A stretch of DNA of 64,000 bases from Scleromitrula shiraiana (lineage: Eukaryota; Ascomycota; Leotiomycetes; Helotiales; Sclerotiniaceae), in NCBI GenBank assembly GCA_028455995.1, contig JABELC010000006.1, positions 496,001-560,000 on the forward strand, read 5' to 3'. The translations under genes and the position numbers were made by a program. Below the pieces are notes generated by a model. That model was not told the DNA's origin and did no database searches. It saw only the letters and a list, made by a program, of their open reading frames with translations. Below are positions 26,405 through 39,100 of the stretch, in pieces (the first letter of the stretch is position 1; the number at the start of each line of letters is the position of its first letter).

Positions 26405-26456
26405 TAGGGGGATAGGGAGATAAGGAGATAGGGAGATAAAGAGATAGGGAGATAGA
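26405..26456 (+). repeat. G-rich purine minisatellite (GGGAGATA type)
   Basis: About five units related to GATAGGGAGATA run without pyrimidines other than T. They stand out in DNA with almost no G. The tract contains no TpG or CpA step, so RIP has no target in it. It lies in the 5' (sense) region of family B element 20,008-26,860. Confidence 0.8.
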
Positions 26457-26730
26457 TTTAATATTTAGATACAAGAAATAGACTATAAAAACTATCTATA
26501 AATAAATATTCTATAGAATAAAAGATATAAAGAAATAAAAAAGAAAATTTTTTTTTTTAATTTAAAATTGCGCTTAATCGTACAAATAAACAAATAAATG
26601 AAAAGCAAATTTTTGCAACTCTAATATATTAAAAAATATAGAAATTAAATAACTAAAAAAATTAGAATAATCATAAAAAACATATATTTAAAAAAAAGAA
26701 AGTTTTATACAAAAAAAAGATAAATCAAAC

Positions 26731-26860
26731 TATTAAAGTAATAAAGTTGTTGATTTATAAAGAATTAAGTCTAAGCTGGTTAAAGAAGACTAACTATATA
26801 GAAGTGGTTTCGGCCTTATGGCCTGAGGCCACACTTGTACAGAACCTTAGAACCGTGACA
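26731..26860 (-). repeat. right LTR of family B element (5' LTR in sense orientation), well preserved
   Basis: 130 bp ending in CCTTAGAACCGTGACA. It keeps GGCCTGAGGCC, GTAC and other G/C runs lost from the left LTR. Confidence 0.88.
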
Positions 26861-26865
26861 AAAAG

Positions 26866-26952
26866 TTTAAAAAGGGTGTTGTACGCCATCAAGAGTATAT
26901 ATCTCCTCCACGGGCACGTGATGTAAGGTCACGTGTTTTGACTATACAGACA
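26866..26952 (-). repeat. right part of the split family A LTR, least mutated copy
   Basis: It contains CTCCTCCACGGGCACGTGAT and GTCACGTGTTTTGAC, i.e. two CACGTG E-box palindromes 13 bp apart, which have decayed to AT in every other copy. It ends in ACAGACA, then the AATAT duplication. Confidence 0.8.
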
Positions 26953-29092
26953 AATATAAAGAATATTTTTATATTATAGAATTCTATATTTGTACAATTA
27001 AATAAATATTAATTAAAAAAACATTTTAATAAATAAAAATATTATTAATAATAATTATTTTATTATCATTATAAAAATAATAATAAAGTTATCTAAATAA
27101 AAATCTTTATTTAAAAGCTTTTATTAAAATTTTTAATAATTTTTATTTTTATATTTCTATATTTTTTTATTGTTCTTTTATTTATCTTTTTATTTTATAA
27201 TGAATTTATTTATGATATATTTATTTTATAAATCAAAATGATTATATTTAATTTGAAAATTTATTAAAACAAATTTTAATTTGATATCAAATATTTATTT
27301 AATAATAATAAAAAGATTAAATAAAAATATATTTAATAAGAATTATTATAATATTTAATAAATAAATATAAAGTATGATTAAAAATATTTTTTTATTTTA
27401 TATTATAATATTATAAATAATAGTATAAATAAAAATAACATGAAGAATAAAAAAAAATTGAGAAATATAAATATAAATTTTAAATAATTATAAAAAAAAG
27501 CAATTTATTAAATATAAATATTTGAGATTAAGAATTATTATTAATATTTTAATAATTAAAATAAATTTTTAATTAAATTAAAAAATCTTAATTAATATTA
27601 AAAATTTTATTAAAAAATTTTAATAAAAGTCTAATATATGTAAACTTATTATAAAAATAATATTAATAAAAAATATTTCAATGAATACAAAGTTTAATAT
27701 TATAAATATAAATAAAAGTCTTTTTATTTAAACATATAATAAATAATATTTTTAAAGAATTTATATTTGATGTTAAAAAAAGTAATAATAAAAAAATAAT
27801 AATATATACAATTTTAAATATAATTAAAATTTTAAATCTAAATAAAATAAAAAATATTAAAAAACATTATTTAATAAATTATTTTTAAACAATTTAAATT
27901 TTATTAATAAATTTAAAAAATATAATATAAAAGATTTATATATAATAAACTATTATTTAAAATATAAATTTAATAAATATATAATTAATAATTTAAAGAT
28001 TTTTATTAATATAGATTTATAGATAAATTTCAAAAAAATATTTAAAAATAGTAATATAAAAATGTTTTAAATATTAAATAAAAAATATCTAATAATAATA
28101 ATAAAAATATTAGAGGAAAATAGTATTTATATTAGTATATTCATTTTAATAATTTATATCCTATAAAATATAATATATGTAAAATTATGTTTTAAATAGA
28201 TTAAAATTTATTTAAAAGAAATTTATAAAGATTAATTAATAAAATTTAAATTTAATAATATAAAGATAATAACAAAAAATCTAAAAGAGAAATGAGATTA
28301 AAAAGAAAATATAAAAAGATAAATTAAAAAAAAGAAATAAATTGAATAAAATATTTTGATTATACAAATAATAACTAATTTTCTAAAATAATTTAATAAA
28401 TTATTAGAAAATATTTAATTTATAATAAAAACTAATTCTAAATATTTATTGAGAATTATTTTGTTAATAATATATAATTTAATAAATTATATTATTTGAT
28501 ATATAATTTTATTTAACAATTATATATTATATTATAATCAAAGTTATTAAAATAAAAATAATTATAATAAAAATCATTATAATTATAATAATGAAACATT
28601 TTAATTTAATTAAAGCTATTCTAATCAAAATCAATTTGGTTAAAATCATTATAATGAAAATGATTATAATCAAAATGATTATAATCAAAATGATTATAAT
28701 CAAAATAATTATATATTTCGATTTGATTAGATTTAATTTAGTTAAAATCAATTTGATCAAAATTAATCTAATCGAAATTAATCTAATTAAAATTATTATA
28801 GTCGAAATAATGGTTAAAATAATCAAAATGAATAAAATGATTATAATTAAAATAATTATAATTAAAACAATCATAATTTTTAATATAAATAGAATTAAAG
28901 CGAAAAATAAAGAAATAAAAAAATATATATATAAAGGAATAAATATAAAGATTTAAATTATTATTTAAAAAAAATTATTAATATTATATATTAAAAATTT
29001 AATATTAAATCAATTTAAATAAAATATATAATGACATAATAAAATTTAATAATGAAGATAACGATTTTGATTATGAATTGATTATATATATA
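26953..29092 (+). mobile_element. 5' part of another family A element (forward), truncated
   Basis: The first ~55 bp are the right part of the LTR split at 12,503, and gag-side interior follows. From about 27,240 it parallels 29,700-31,240. The N/Q/D/Y-type repeat is at 28,523-28,880. Homology ends where the next family A LTR begins at 29,093. A ~350-bp stretch present after the LTR at 7438 is missing here. Confidence 0.65.
28523..28880 (+). pseudogene. decayed low-complexity gag-like tract (forward copy 1)
   Basis: The + strand reads as repeats of D-Y-N-Q-N (units of ATAATCAAAATGATT type at 28,650-28,710), open for about 120 codons from 28,591. It is the best preserved example of the tract, and its period suggests a Q/N-rich disordered region next to the capsid part of gag. 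Confidence 0.5.
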
Positions 29093-32000
29093 TATCTATA
29101 TAATCAAATACATGAGTTTATATCATGTATTCGTTAAGGAAATATATATTTTTAATAATATATAATATTTTTTTTGATCTTTTTAAATATATTAATAATA
29201 AAAGGATTTATAGATTATTTAATTTTTAATAAAAAAGAAAATTGAATTTTATAATATTTAAATATATATTATAAAAATAATAATCTTTAATTTTAATTTA
29301 GATATTATAAAATCTAGATATTTATTATAAATAAAGTAATTTTTAAATTAATTTTAAAATTATAAAATTTAAATATTTATTATAAATAGAATAATAATAA
29401 AAATATAAATTATATTATATTATTTAAATATATATTATATTATATTATTTAAATATATATTATATTATCTAAAAAAACATTTTAATAAATAAAAATGTTA
29501 ATAATAATGATTATTTTATTATGAATATAAAGATAATAATGAAGTCATTTATATAAAAACTATTATTCGAAAAACTTTATAAAAATCTTTATCAAAATTT
29601 TTAATAATCTTTATTTTTATATTTTTTTATTTCTTTATTATTATTTTATTTGTTTTTTTATTTTATAGTGAATTTATTTATTATATAGTTATTTTATAAA
29701 TTAGAATAATTATATTTGATTTAAAAACTTTATTAAAATAAATTTTAATTTGATATTCAATTTATTGTATAAATTAAAATAATTATATTTGATTTAAAGC
29801 TTTATTAAATCAAAATTTACAATTTAATGTTAAATATTTATTTAATAATAATCAAAAAATAAAAATATACATATTTAAAATTTCAAATTATTATTAATAT
29901 TTTAATAATTAAAATAAATCTTTAATCAAATCAAAAAATCTTAATTAATATTAAAAATATTATTAAAAAGCTTTAATTAAAATTTAGTATATATAAATCT
30001 ATTATAAAAATAATATTAATAAAAAATATTTAAATAAATACAAATTTTAATATTATAAATATAAATAAAAAAAATTTTATTTAAAAATATAGTAAATAAT
30101 ATTTTTAAAGAATTGAGATTTGATTTTTAAAAAAAATAATAATAAAAGAATGATAATATATATATGTTTAAATATAATCAAAATTTGAAATTTAAATAAA
30201 ATAAAAGGTATTAAAAAAATTTATTTAATAAATCATTTTTAAATGATTTGAATTTTGTTAATAAATTTAGAAAATATAATATAAAAAATTTATATATAAT
30301 AAATTATTGTTTGAAATATAAATTTGATAAATATATAATTAATAATTTAAAGATTTTTGTTAATATAGATTTAGAAATAAATTTTGAAGAAATATTTAAA
30401 AATATTAATATAAAGATATTTTAAGTATTAAATAAAAGATATTTAATGATAATAAAAAAATATTATGAGAAAGTAATATTTATATTAATATATTTATTTT
30501 AATAATTTATATATTATAAAATATAATATATATAAAATTGTATTTTAAATAAATTAAAGTTTATTTAAAAAGATTTATAGAGATTAATTAATAAAATTTA
30601 GATTTAATAATATAAAAATAATAATAAAAAATCTAAAAAAAAATAAGATTAAGAGAAAAATATACAAAGATAAATTAAAAAAAAAAATTAAATAAAATAT
30701 TTTAATCATATAAATAATAATTAATTTTTTAAAATGATTTAATAAATGATTAAAAAATATTTAATCTATAATAAAAGCTAATTTTAAATATTTATTCAAA
30801 AATTATTTTAATAATAATAATGAATGATTTAATAAATTATGATATTTGATATATAATTTTATTTAATAATTATATATTATATTTTAATTAAAATTATTAA
30901 AATAAAAATAATTATAATAAAAATCATTATAATCAAAATAATTATACATTTTAATTTAATCAAAGCTACTTTAATCAAAATTAATTTAATTAAAATTAAT
31001 CTAATCAAAATCAATTTGATCAAAATCATTATAATATAAATAATTATAATAAAAATAAAAAAAAATAAAAAAAATAAAAAAATATATATATAAAAAAATA
31101 AATTTAAAAATGTAAAATATTATTAAAAAAGAAACTATCAATATTATATATTAAAAATCTAATATCAAATTAATTTAAATAGAATATATAATGATATAAT
31201 AAAATTCAATAATAACAATAATAATTTTAATATAAATTATTATATATATATTAATTTTATATTATATAAATATTTTAAATAGACTTAGAACAATAGTATT
31301 TTTAATTATATTTAAAAACAGAATATTTGAATATTATATATTAAATCTAATTATATTTCTATAAAAAATACAAGATCTAATTATAAAATTCAAAATACAA
31401 AATTAAAAAAAATTATATTATTATAATATAATAAATAAATAAATAAAATTAATAATAAAAAATATTATAAATTAAAGTTAAAAAAAAAGCTTAAATAATA
31501 TTTAAAACTATTTTTTACAAAAATAAAACAATTATATAAAACTTTATTAAATAATAAAAGAAATCAACCATATCTACATAAAAAAAGAATTTTATTATAC
31601 TAATAAATCAAATAATATATTCAAATATATTATTAATAAACTATAAATATCTTTAATCTCATCTAAAAAATCAAAAAAACAATCTAGATTTACAATAAAC
31701 TATAAAATATTAATATTAATATATATTATATTAAAGAAGAATTTATGGATAATTTATAAAATTAAAACAAAAATTTGAAGTATAATAAATATAATAAAAT
31801 AAACAATTATAATAATCAAAAAAAACATAATAATTATGAAAACTAATCTAAATTATAATTTAATATTTAAAATCAACATAATAAAAACAATTCAAAATCA
31901 AATTACAAAAAATAATATTAAATATATAAAAAAAAATCTTTTTTATAAATTCTTTGAAATTAAATTAAAAAGCAATTTAAAGAAAATATAAAAAGAAAAT

Positions 32001-35000
32001 TATTAAAAATAATAATAATTATATATATAAATAGTTTTTAATATATTATAAAAAAAACAAAAACAAAAAAAAAATATTGGAAAGATTTATAAAGTATTTT
32101 ATATAAAAATAAAATATTTAAATAAAATTATATTAGAAATATATTATATATTAAATAATTTAATCAGTAATTTATAAATAATTATTAAATTTATAAAAAA
32201 AACATTTAAATATATATTAATATATAAAAAACTATTTAAAAATGATTAAATCAATAAAAACATAATATCAAAACAAATTATATATAATTTTAAAATATTT
32301 TTTATAAATAACAAATATAATCTTAATAAATTTTGAAATATTTTAATTAATATAAAAATAATAATATTATTAATTGTTAATAAATAATAATATTAAATAT
32401 TATAAAAACTAATTAATTTAATTATTAATTATAATAACATAAAAGTTATAAAAATGATATTTAAAAAAAAGATATTAAAAAATCTATTAAATTATATGAA
32501 ATCAAATTATTAATCAAATAAATCAAGATTTATATCATTTATATAAATATATTATTTTTATATTGTTTAATAAATATAAATAAATTTAATATATTTTTTA
32601 ATAATATCAAAAACTAAATTATTCATAATAAAATTAATAAAGATTTTTTTATTATATAAAAATATAATTATAATTTTTTATTATAAAAATATAATTATAA
32701 TATATTTATGTAATCAATAATTTTAAATAATATTTATTATTTTATAAAAATAAAATTATAATATTTATATAAATATTTTAATTATTTAGTTATTTATAGA
32801 TTATATAATATATTTAAATAAATTAATTATAATAATATAAAGAAAAATAAGATCAATAAATTAATAAAATATTATAATCAATATTGAATATATAATAAAT
32901 TATTAAAAAGATTTAAATTTAAGATTAATAATAATAAAAATAATAATATTTCATTTAATTATATAATTATAATTAATATTATATATATAAATAAAAAACT
33001 AATATTATATATATTTAATAAAGTAATAAAATATTAAATAATGATATAATTAAGAAATATATTAATAAACTATATTTAAAATAAAATCTAATTTAGATAG
33101 ATTAATATTTATATAAAATTTCTAAATTATATTATTATTAATATTAATATATAATTTATTATAAAAAGATTTCACAAATATATAAATATGATAATCATTA
33201 AAATAAAGATAATATTTATAAATTTTATTAATTAATTAATAAAATTAAATAATATTATAAAATTATATAATAAATATATAAAATCTTATAAAATAAATTA
33301 TAATAATTTAATAAACTTTAAAAAACTAATTTTAATATTTTTAATATTTAATATATTAATATATATAGAAAAATTAGATTTATCAATAAAAATTATTATT
33401 AATTACATAATAAAATTGTAAAAAACAAATAATAAAATTTATAAATATAAAATAAATTATCTATATATATAACATATAATTTAAAAATATCTTTAAAAAA
33501 TTTAATATATAAAAAAATAGTTAAAAAAAAAAAAAAAAATAAATCTTTATATTTTGAAATTAATAAAAAACAAAAATTACAAAATTAATATAAATAATTA
33601 TATTATAATAATATAATAAGTATTAATTTATTTATTTATATTATAAAACATCTATTAACTTAATATTAATATTATTAATAATATATATAAAAAATTATAT
33701 ATTATTTATATTTGTAAATAATAACAATAATCAATTGATTACTTAAAAAATATCTAAAATAATAATAATAAATAACATTATTTAAATTAATAATTTATAA
33801 ATATAATAAATTAAAAAAAATTAAAGTTTTAATATTTTATTATTAAAAATAATTTAATTTTATCAATATATTTAATACACTATATAATAAAAGATATAAT
33901 TTAAATTATATATATAAAAAATAAACATTTTAAAAAAATATTATTAAATATTATAATATTTTTAAATAACAAATATACTATATATTTGATTAAAATCTTT
34001 TTTTCTAATAAATTGATTTCTTTTATTAAATAAATTAAATATAATAAAGAAAAATATATATATAAAATTAAAAAAAAGAATTAAATAGATTAATAAAAAT
34101 TAATATATTTAAAATAATAAAATAAAAAAAGATTTTAATAAAAATAAAAATCTTTAAATATAAATAAATCAATAAATTTAAATATCTAAACATAAAAAAC
34201 ATATATAAAAAATCAAAACTTATTATATAAAATTTTAATAATATAAAAAAACATACTATATTTATATAATCTTTAATTATATAATATTTAATATATTAAT
34301 TAATATTAATAATTACAACTATTATAATAATAATAAAAAATAATAATATATTTAATATTTATTTATATAATATTATTTAAATATATATATAAACAAATTT
34401 GAAGCTTATATATTTTATTTTTATATATATAATCCTAAAAATAAAATATTTATTAAAAATTATATTTTATATAATACAATTATTATATAGAATTTTAAAG
34501 ATAAAAAATTATCAATTTAATATATACCCAAACCACTATATTATAAAATTTAAAATAATAATATTAATATATAATTTTTATTTATTATATATATAAAAAT
34601 AAAGATTTAAAATTATAATAATATAGATAAATAATACTTTAATTATTATTAATAAATAATTTATTATAAAAAAAAATATTATTTAAAAAAAATTAAATTT
34701 TTATATAAAAAATAAAAGTAATTAATTAAAATATATTTTTTTAAATTTAATAATAGTTTAATATTATTAAAAAGTTTAATAATTATAATGAACTAAAAGT
34801 TTGAATATAAAAATCTAGAGCAAATCAAAAATATTAATACTAATATATATAAAATATATAATAGATTTTAAAAAAATATAATATTAAAAAAGCAATATAT
34901 TATATAATATATTTATAATATTTATATTGTAATTTATTACCAATTTAAGACTTTATTTAATTTAATATAAACTATATAAAATATTAAATTAAGTAATAAA

Positions 35001-36101
35001 AATATAAAAGTATTTAATAAATATATATAATAATAAAAAAAAACTTTATAAAAGAATTTTGATTTATATTATTTAATTTTAATGTTTTTTATATATATGT
35101 ATTTATTAATGGTTTATATATTAATAATTTTGATTTATTATTTTAAATTAAATCTATCATTATATTAATAAATAAAAATAAAAATGCGAATATTATACAT
35201 TAATCTTTAATTAAATATAAATATATTATTTCGGCTATATTAATATTAAAACTTTATATAATAATTATTCATTTTGATTTAATATTTATTATTAAAAATA
35301 TAATTAATAAAATCTTTAATAATTATATTTTATTATTAATTATTTATATTAATTTATATTTTTTATTTTAATTATTAATTAAATTTAAAATAATAATTAA
35401 AAAATAATTCATAATCAATATTATAATATTATATTAATTATATAAATGCAAAAAAATTGTAAAGATATGATAAATTAATAATAATGATAATTTAATAAAT
35501 AGAATGATGAAGGCAAAACTTTGTTTAATATTGAAAGAATTTATTAATATAAATAAGATATCGATAAAAATCAATAAATGAATTAAATATAAAAAAGGAT
35601 TTTTATTTTTATTTTTTTTTATTTATTTTTTAGAAAATAATTAAATAATAATTAATATTATTTATTTAATTTATATATAATTATTATAAAATAAAATAAT
35701 AAAATATATAATATAAAAAATAATAATAATATAAAATAATGATAATATATAATCTAAATAATATTTATTTTGATTTAATATCAAAATGTTATATTATATA
35801 CAAGTAAATTATAAGAATTTTAAAAAAATAAAAAATTAAAAAAAGTTTATTTTATTTTTATTTCATATAAATAATTTATAGTTTTTATAAAATTTAATTT
35901 TTTATATATATAATATTAAATTTTTAAAAAATTATTAATATTTATATAATTAAATATATATAATTTTATATTATATATTTCTTAAAAAGATATATACTTT
36001 CAACGATATATAATACTTTTTTTGAACTCTTTGAACATATTAATGTAATATAAAAGAATACTTGTATTGTATAATTCTATATTCCTGGAGTCATACAAAC
36101 A
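29093..36101 (+). mobile_element. family A LTR retrotransposon, forward copy (~7.0 kb)
   Basis: It starts with a shortened LTR (29,093 to about 29,190, TATCTATATAATCAAATACA) and ends with a full LTR at 35,939-36,101. The interior mirrors 12,666-19,932 in inverse orientation. The gag-like repeat is at 30,885-31,045. The + strand of 31,100-35,900 keeps some C but almost no G. The flanking five bases do not match (ATATA versus TTATT), so a clean insertion cannot be shown. Confidence 0.7.
35939..36101 (+). repeat. 3' LTR of the forward family A element
   Basis: It ends TTCCTGGAGTCATACAAACA, the least altered 3' end of this LTR, which sets the ACAAACA terminus used for the other copies. Confidence 0.75.
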
Positions 36102-39100
36102 TTATTTAATAAATTTGATTATTAATATAACGATATTTAAAAATCCGAAATTGATTCATATAAATTTAATTTATTAAAGTTTATTTGTATTAGATATTTG
36201 TATTAGATATTTGTATTAGATATTTATATTAATATTAATAGACTTTTCGATTTCTTATAGTAAGGTTATATTAAAATTAATTGAATATTAATATTATTTT
36301 TATTAATATTGATTTTATAATTTTTGTTCTTTATTAATCTTAAGTTATAAAATTTAATTTAATTATTTTTTTCAATTTTTGAATTTTTTTTATATTTCTA
36401 TTTGCTTTTATATTTATACTTTTTTATATATTTATATTTTGTTTTATATTTATATTTTTAAATTTAATAAGAAAGATTATATATAATAGATTTAAAAAAT
36501 TTATTATATTATTAAAGAATACTTTTCATTTTTTTTATCATACAATATTTTTTGATACTGATATTAATTCTATATAAATTAAATATATAATTTATTGTAA
36601 TTCTTATAAATAAATTTAATTATTTTATTTAAGTTGAAATATTAAATATTCACAATATTAATATTAATTTATTTCATTTTATTTTATAGAATCATCGATT
36701 ATTGTTATTATTATTGATAACAAATATTTCAAATAAAAATTAATATAAATAAATTAATATTTATATAATATTATTTAATTATATAAAATTATTTTATTTT
36801 TTTAATTAATTGATGAAATTTTACAAATATGATTTGGTTACTAATTAATATTATATTTATATATTTTTTCAATCTTTTTCTTATAAATTATATTTTTATA
36901 CTAATAATTATATAATGAAATAATTTTATATGAATATTAATTTATTTGAATTAAATTTTATTGGAATATTTTTTATAAATATATTATTAAATTTGATTAT
37001 TATCTAATATTATAAAATTTGATTCAAAATATATAAAATAAATTTTTTATTAATATATACAATATTAATAATGATTATATAATTAAATTATAGATTATTA
37101 TTTTTATTATTATTAATTTTGAACTTGAATCTATTAAATAATTTATTATAATATTAATATTATTTATAATATCTTATAAATTTATTAATTTGGTTTTTAT
37201 TAATATTTTTATAATTAATTTGTTTAAAAATATTTTTAAATTAATATATGATTAAATAATTAAATTATGTATATAATTATGATAATTTAATATTTATAAA
37301 TAATATATATTTATCAATGTAAGAAATTATATATATATATTATAATTAATTTTTTGTATTAAAAATATATATTTATATTTTTATATAATATGGAATACTT
37401 TTTTTATATTATTTTATATTATTTAATTATAAATATTATTAAAGGAAATGTTAAATTCATTTATAGTTTTTTAATACAATAAAAATAACATATTTATTTT
37501 CATAATATAAAATTTAATCAAATTTATAAATAATTATATTCAAATCAATTTAATTAATCTTTTTATATTTCTTTTTCTAAAGATTATTTATATTATATTT
37601 ATTATTCAAAAAAAATATTTTAAAGTTTTTTATAATATTCTTAATAATTTATTTTTTAATTGTAATATTTTAATTTGATAACTGTTTATGAGTTATTATA
37701 TATTGAAAGATTTTATTTATTCATATAATAATTATTTATAATTCCTTAATAAATTTAATTCAAATATAAAATATTTTATATATTTTAATATTTGAATAGC
37801 CTATTTTTATATAAAATAATTTAAATAATTTATTATTATTAATATAAATATTTTATTTTTATTTTTTTTATTTATATAATAAACAAAGAATTATTTATAC
37901 AAATGTAATTTGTTTTTATTATTTAGTTTTTTTTCTTTATATTGAATTTTATTTTAATTTGTTTATAACTATTTTATAGAAAACAAATTTTTTGTATATT
38001 TAATATCTTTTTATATATAATTCTTTTTCTTTATTTTATATTAAATATTTACATTATTTATTATTATTATAATTATAATTGTTTTATTTCTTTAGATATT
38101 ATTTATAATTATATAATTTATATTTATTATAATTAGTATTTTTATATAGTTCATTATTATAATATTAATTTACATTATTTCTTTTTAATTTAATATAAAT
38201 TCATATAACAAACTTAAATTTAGAAATAAAATTAATCATATTTTTAATAAATTTATAGTATATTTAAATGTATTCTTCAACTTTTTAATGTAATATAATA
38301 ATTTTCTTTATAAATAATAGTATTTTTATAAATTGCTTAATAATATCTAATATAATTTATAAATTTTAATGATAAATAAATCTAAATATTAAATCCACCT
38401 TGTTTTTAATTATTTATAACAATGTTTTTAAATTTTAATTTATTTTATTAATTTATAATATTTTATAGATATTATTTATTTTTATATTTTCATTTAAATT
38501 TTTGAATTAGTTTTTTTATAATTATTAATAAAATTATAATCTTAATGTAATAATACCTAGAAATATTATTTTTGAATATAATCAAAAAATACAACTATAA
38601 TAAATTTCTTTAAAACTTTTATATATTTTGATATAAATTTATGAATTTTAAATTTGTAATTTAGATCATTATTTTTATTATTATACTTTATATTGTTTTT
38701 ATATATTTTTATTCAATTAATTTAATATTAAATATATAAAATTATGAAATAATAATTTTTTATTTAATTATTTTATAATAATTATAATATAATATTGTAA
38801 TCAAAAAAGGTATATATTTTTATAAATTAATATATCTTTCTTTTTTTTATTAATATTAATATACTTATAAATATAATATAGTTATTAATAATAAAATGAA
38901 TAAAAATATTGAAAATAGTTTTTTTTAAATTATATAATTTTAGTTTTTATAAAGTTTATTATATCGTTTACATAATTATTATTTTTAATTTTATTTTTAT
39001 TGATTTTTAATATTTCATAAATTTCAATATTATAATTGATATATTTATAATATACTGAAAAATAAATATTATATATAAATGTAAATATAAAGTCTTCTAG

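Larger units (their letters stand above)
20008..26860 (-). mobile_element. full-length Ty3/Gypsy retrotransposon, family B (6,853 bp)
   Basis: LTRs are 20,008-20,137 and 26,731-26,860, 130 bp each. In minus orientation they start TGTCACGG and end CTTGACA (mutated in places). A perfect 5-bp duplication AAAAG flanks it (20,003-20,007 and 26,861-26,865), and both flanks are halves of one family A LTR. On the minus strand a reverse transcriptase lies at about 23,770-23,140, leaving about 2.9 kb for gag and protease on its upstream (right) side and 3 kb for the rest of RT, RNase H and integrase on the left, the Gypsy order. All frames are interrupted. A run of A at 26,711-26,718 next to the right LTR was considered as a polypurine tract, but it fits the wrong strand. 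The element is dead unless supplied in trans. Confidence 0.88.
12504..26952 (-). mobile_element. family A LTR retrotransposon, inserted in reverse orientation and itself carrying a family B insertion
   Basis: The left LTR is 12,504-12,665 (162 bp). The right LTR is 19,933-20,007 plus 26,866-26,952 (75 + 87 = 162 bp), split by the family B element. Five-base AATAT duplications flank the whole (12,499-12,503 and 26,953-26,957). Without the insertion it is about 7.6 kb, typical of an autonomous LTR element. The interior (12,666-19,932) is repeated in inverse orientation at 29,190-35,938. Sense is inferred as minus, because the N/Q/D/Y-rich tract reads as protein only on that strand and lies next to the right LTR, where gag belongs. 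I could not recognise reverse transcriptase or integrase motifs after the mutations, so Copia versus Gypsy is open. Confidence 0.78.

Noticed and set aside
26711..26720. A-run as polypurine tract implying a + strand family B element
   Set aside because: The reverse transcriptase relic reads on the minus strand, so the 3' LTR is the left one and this run is near the 5' LTR.
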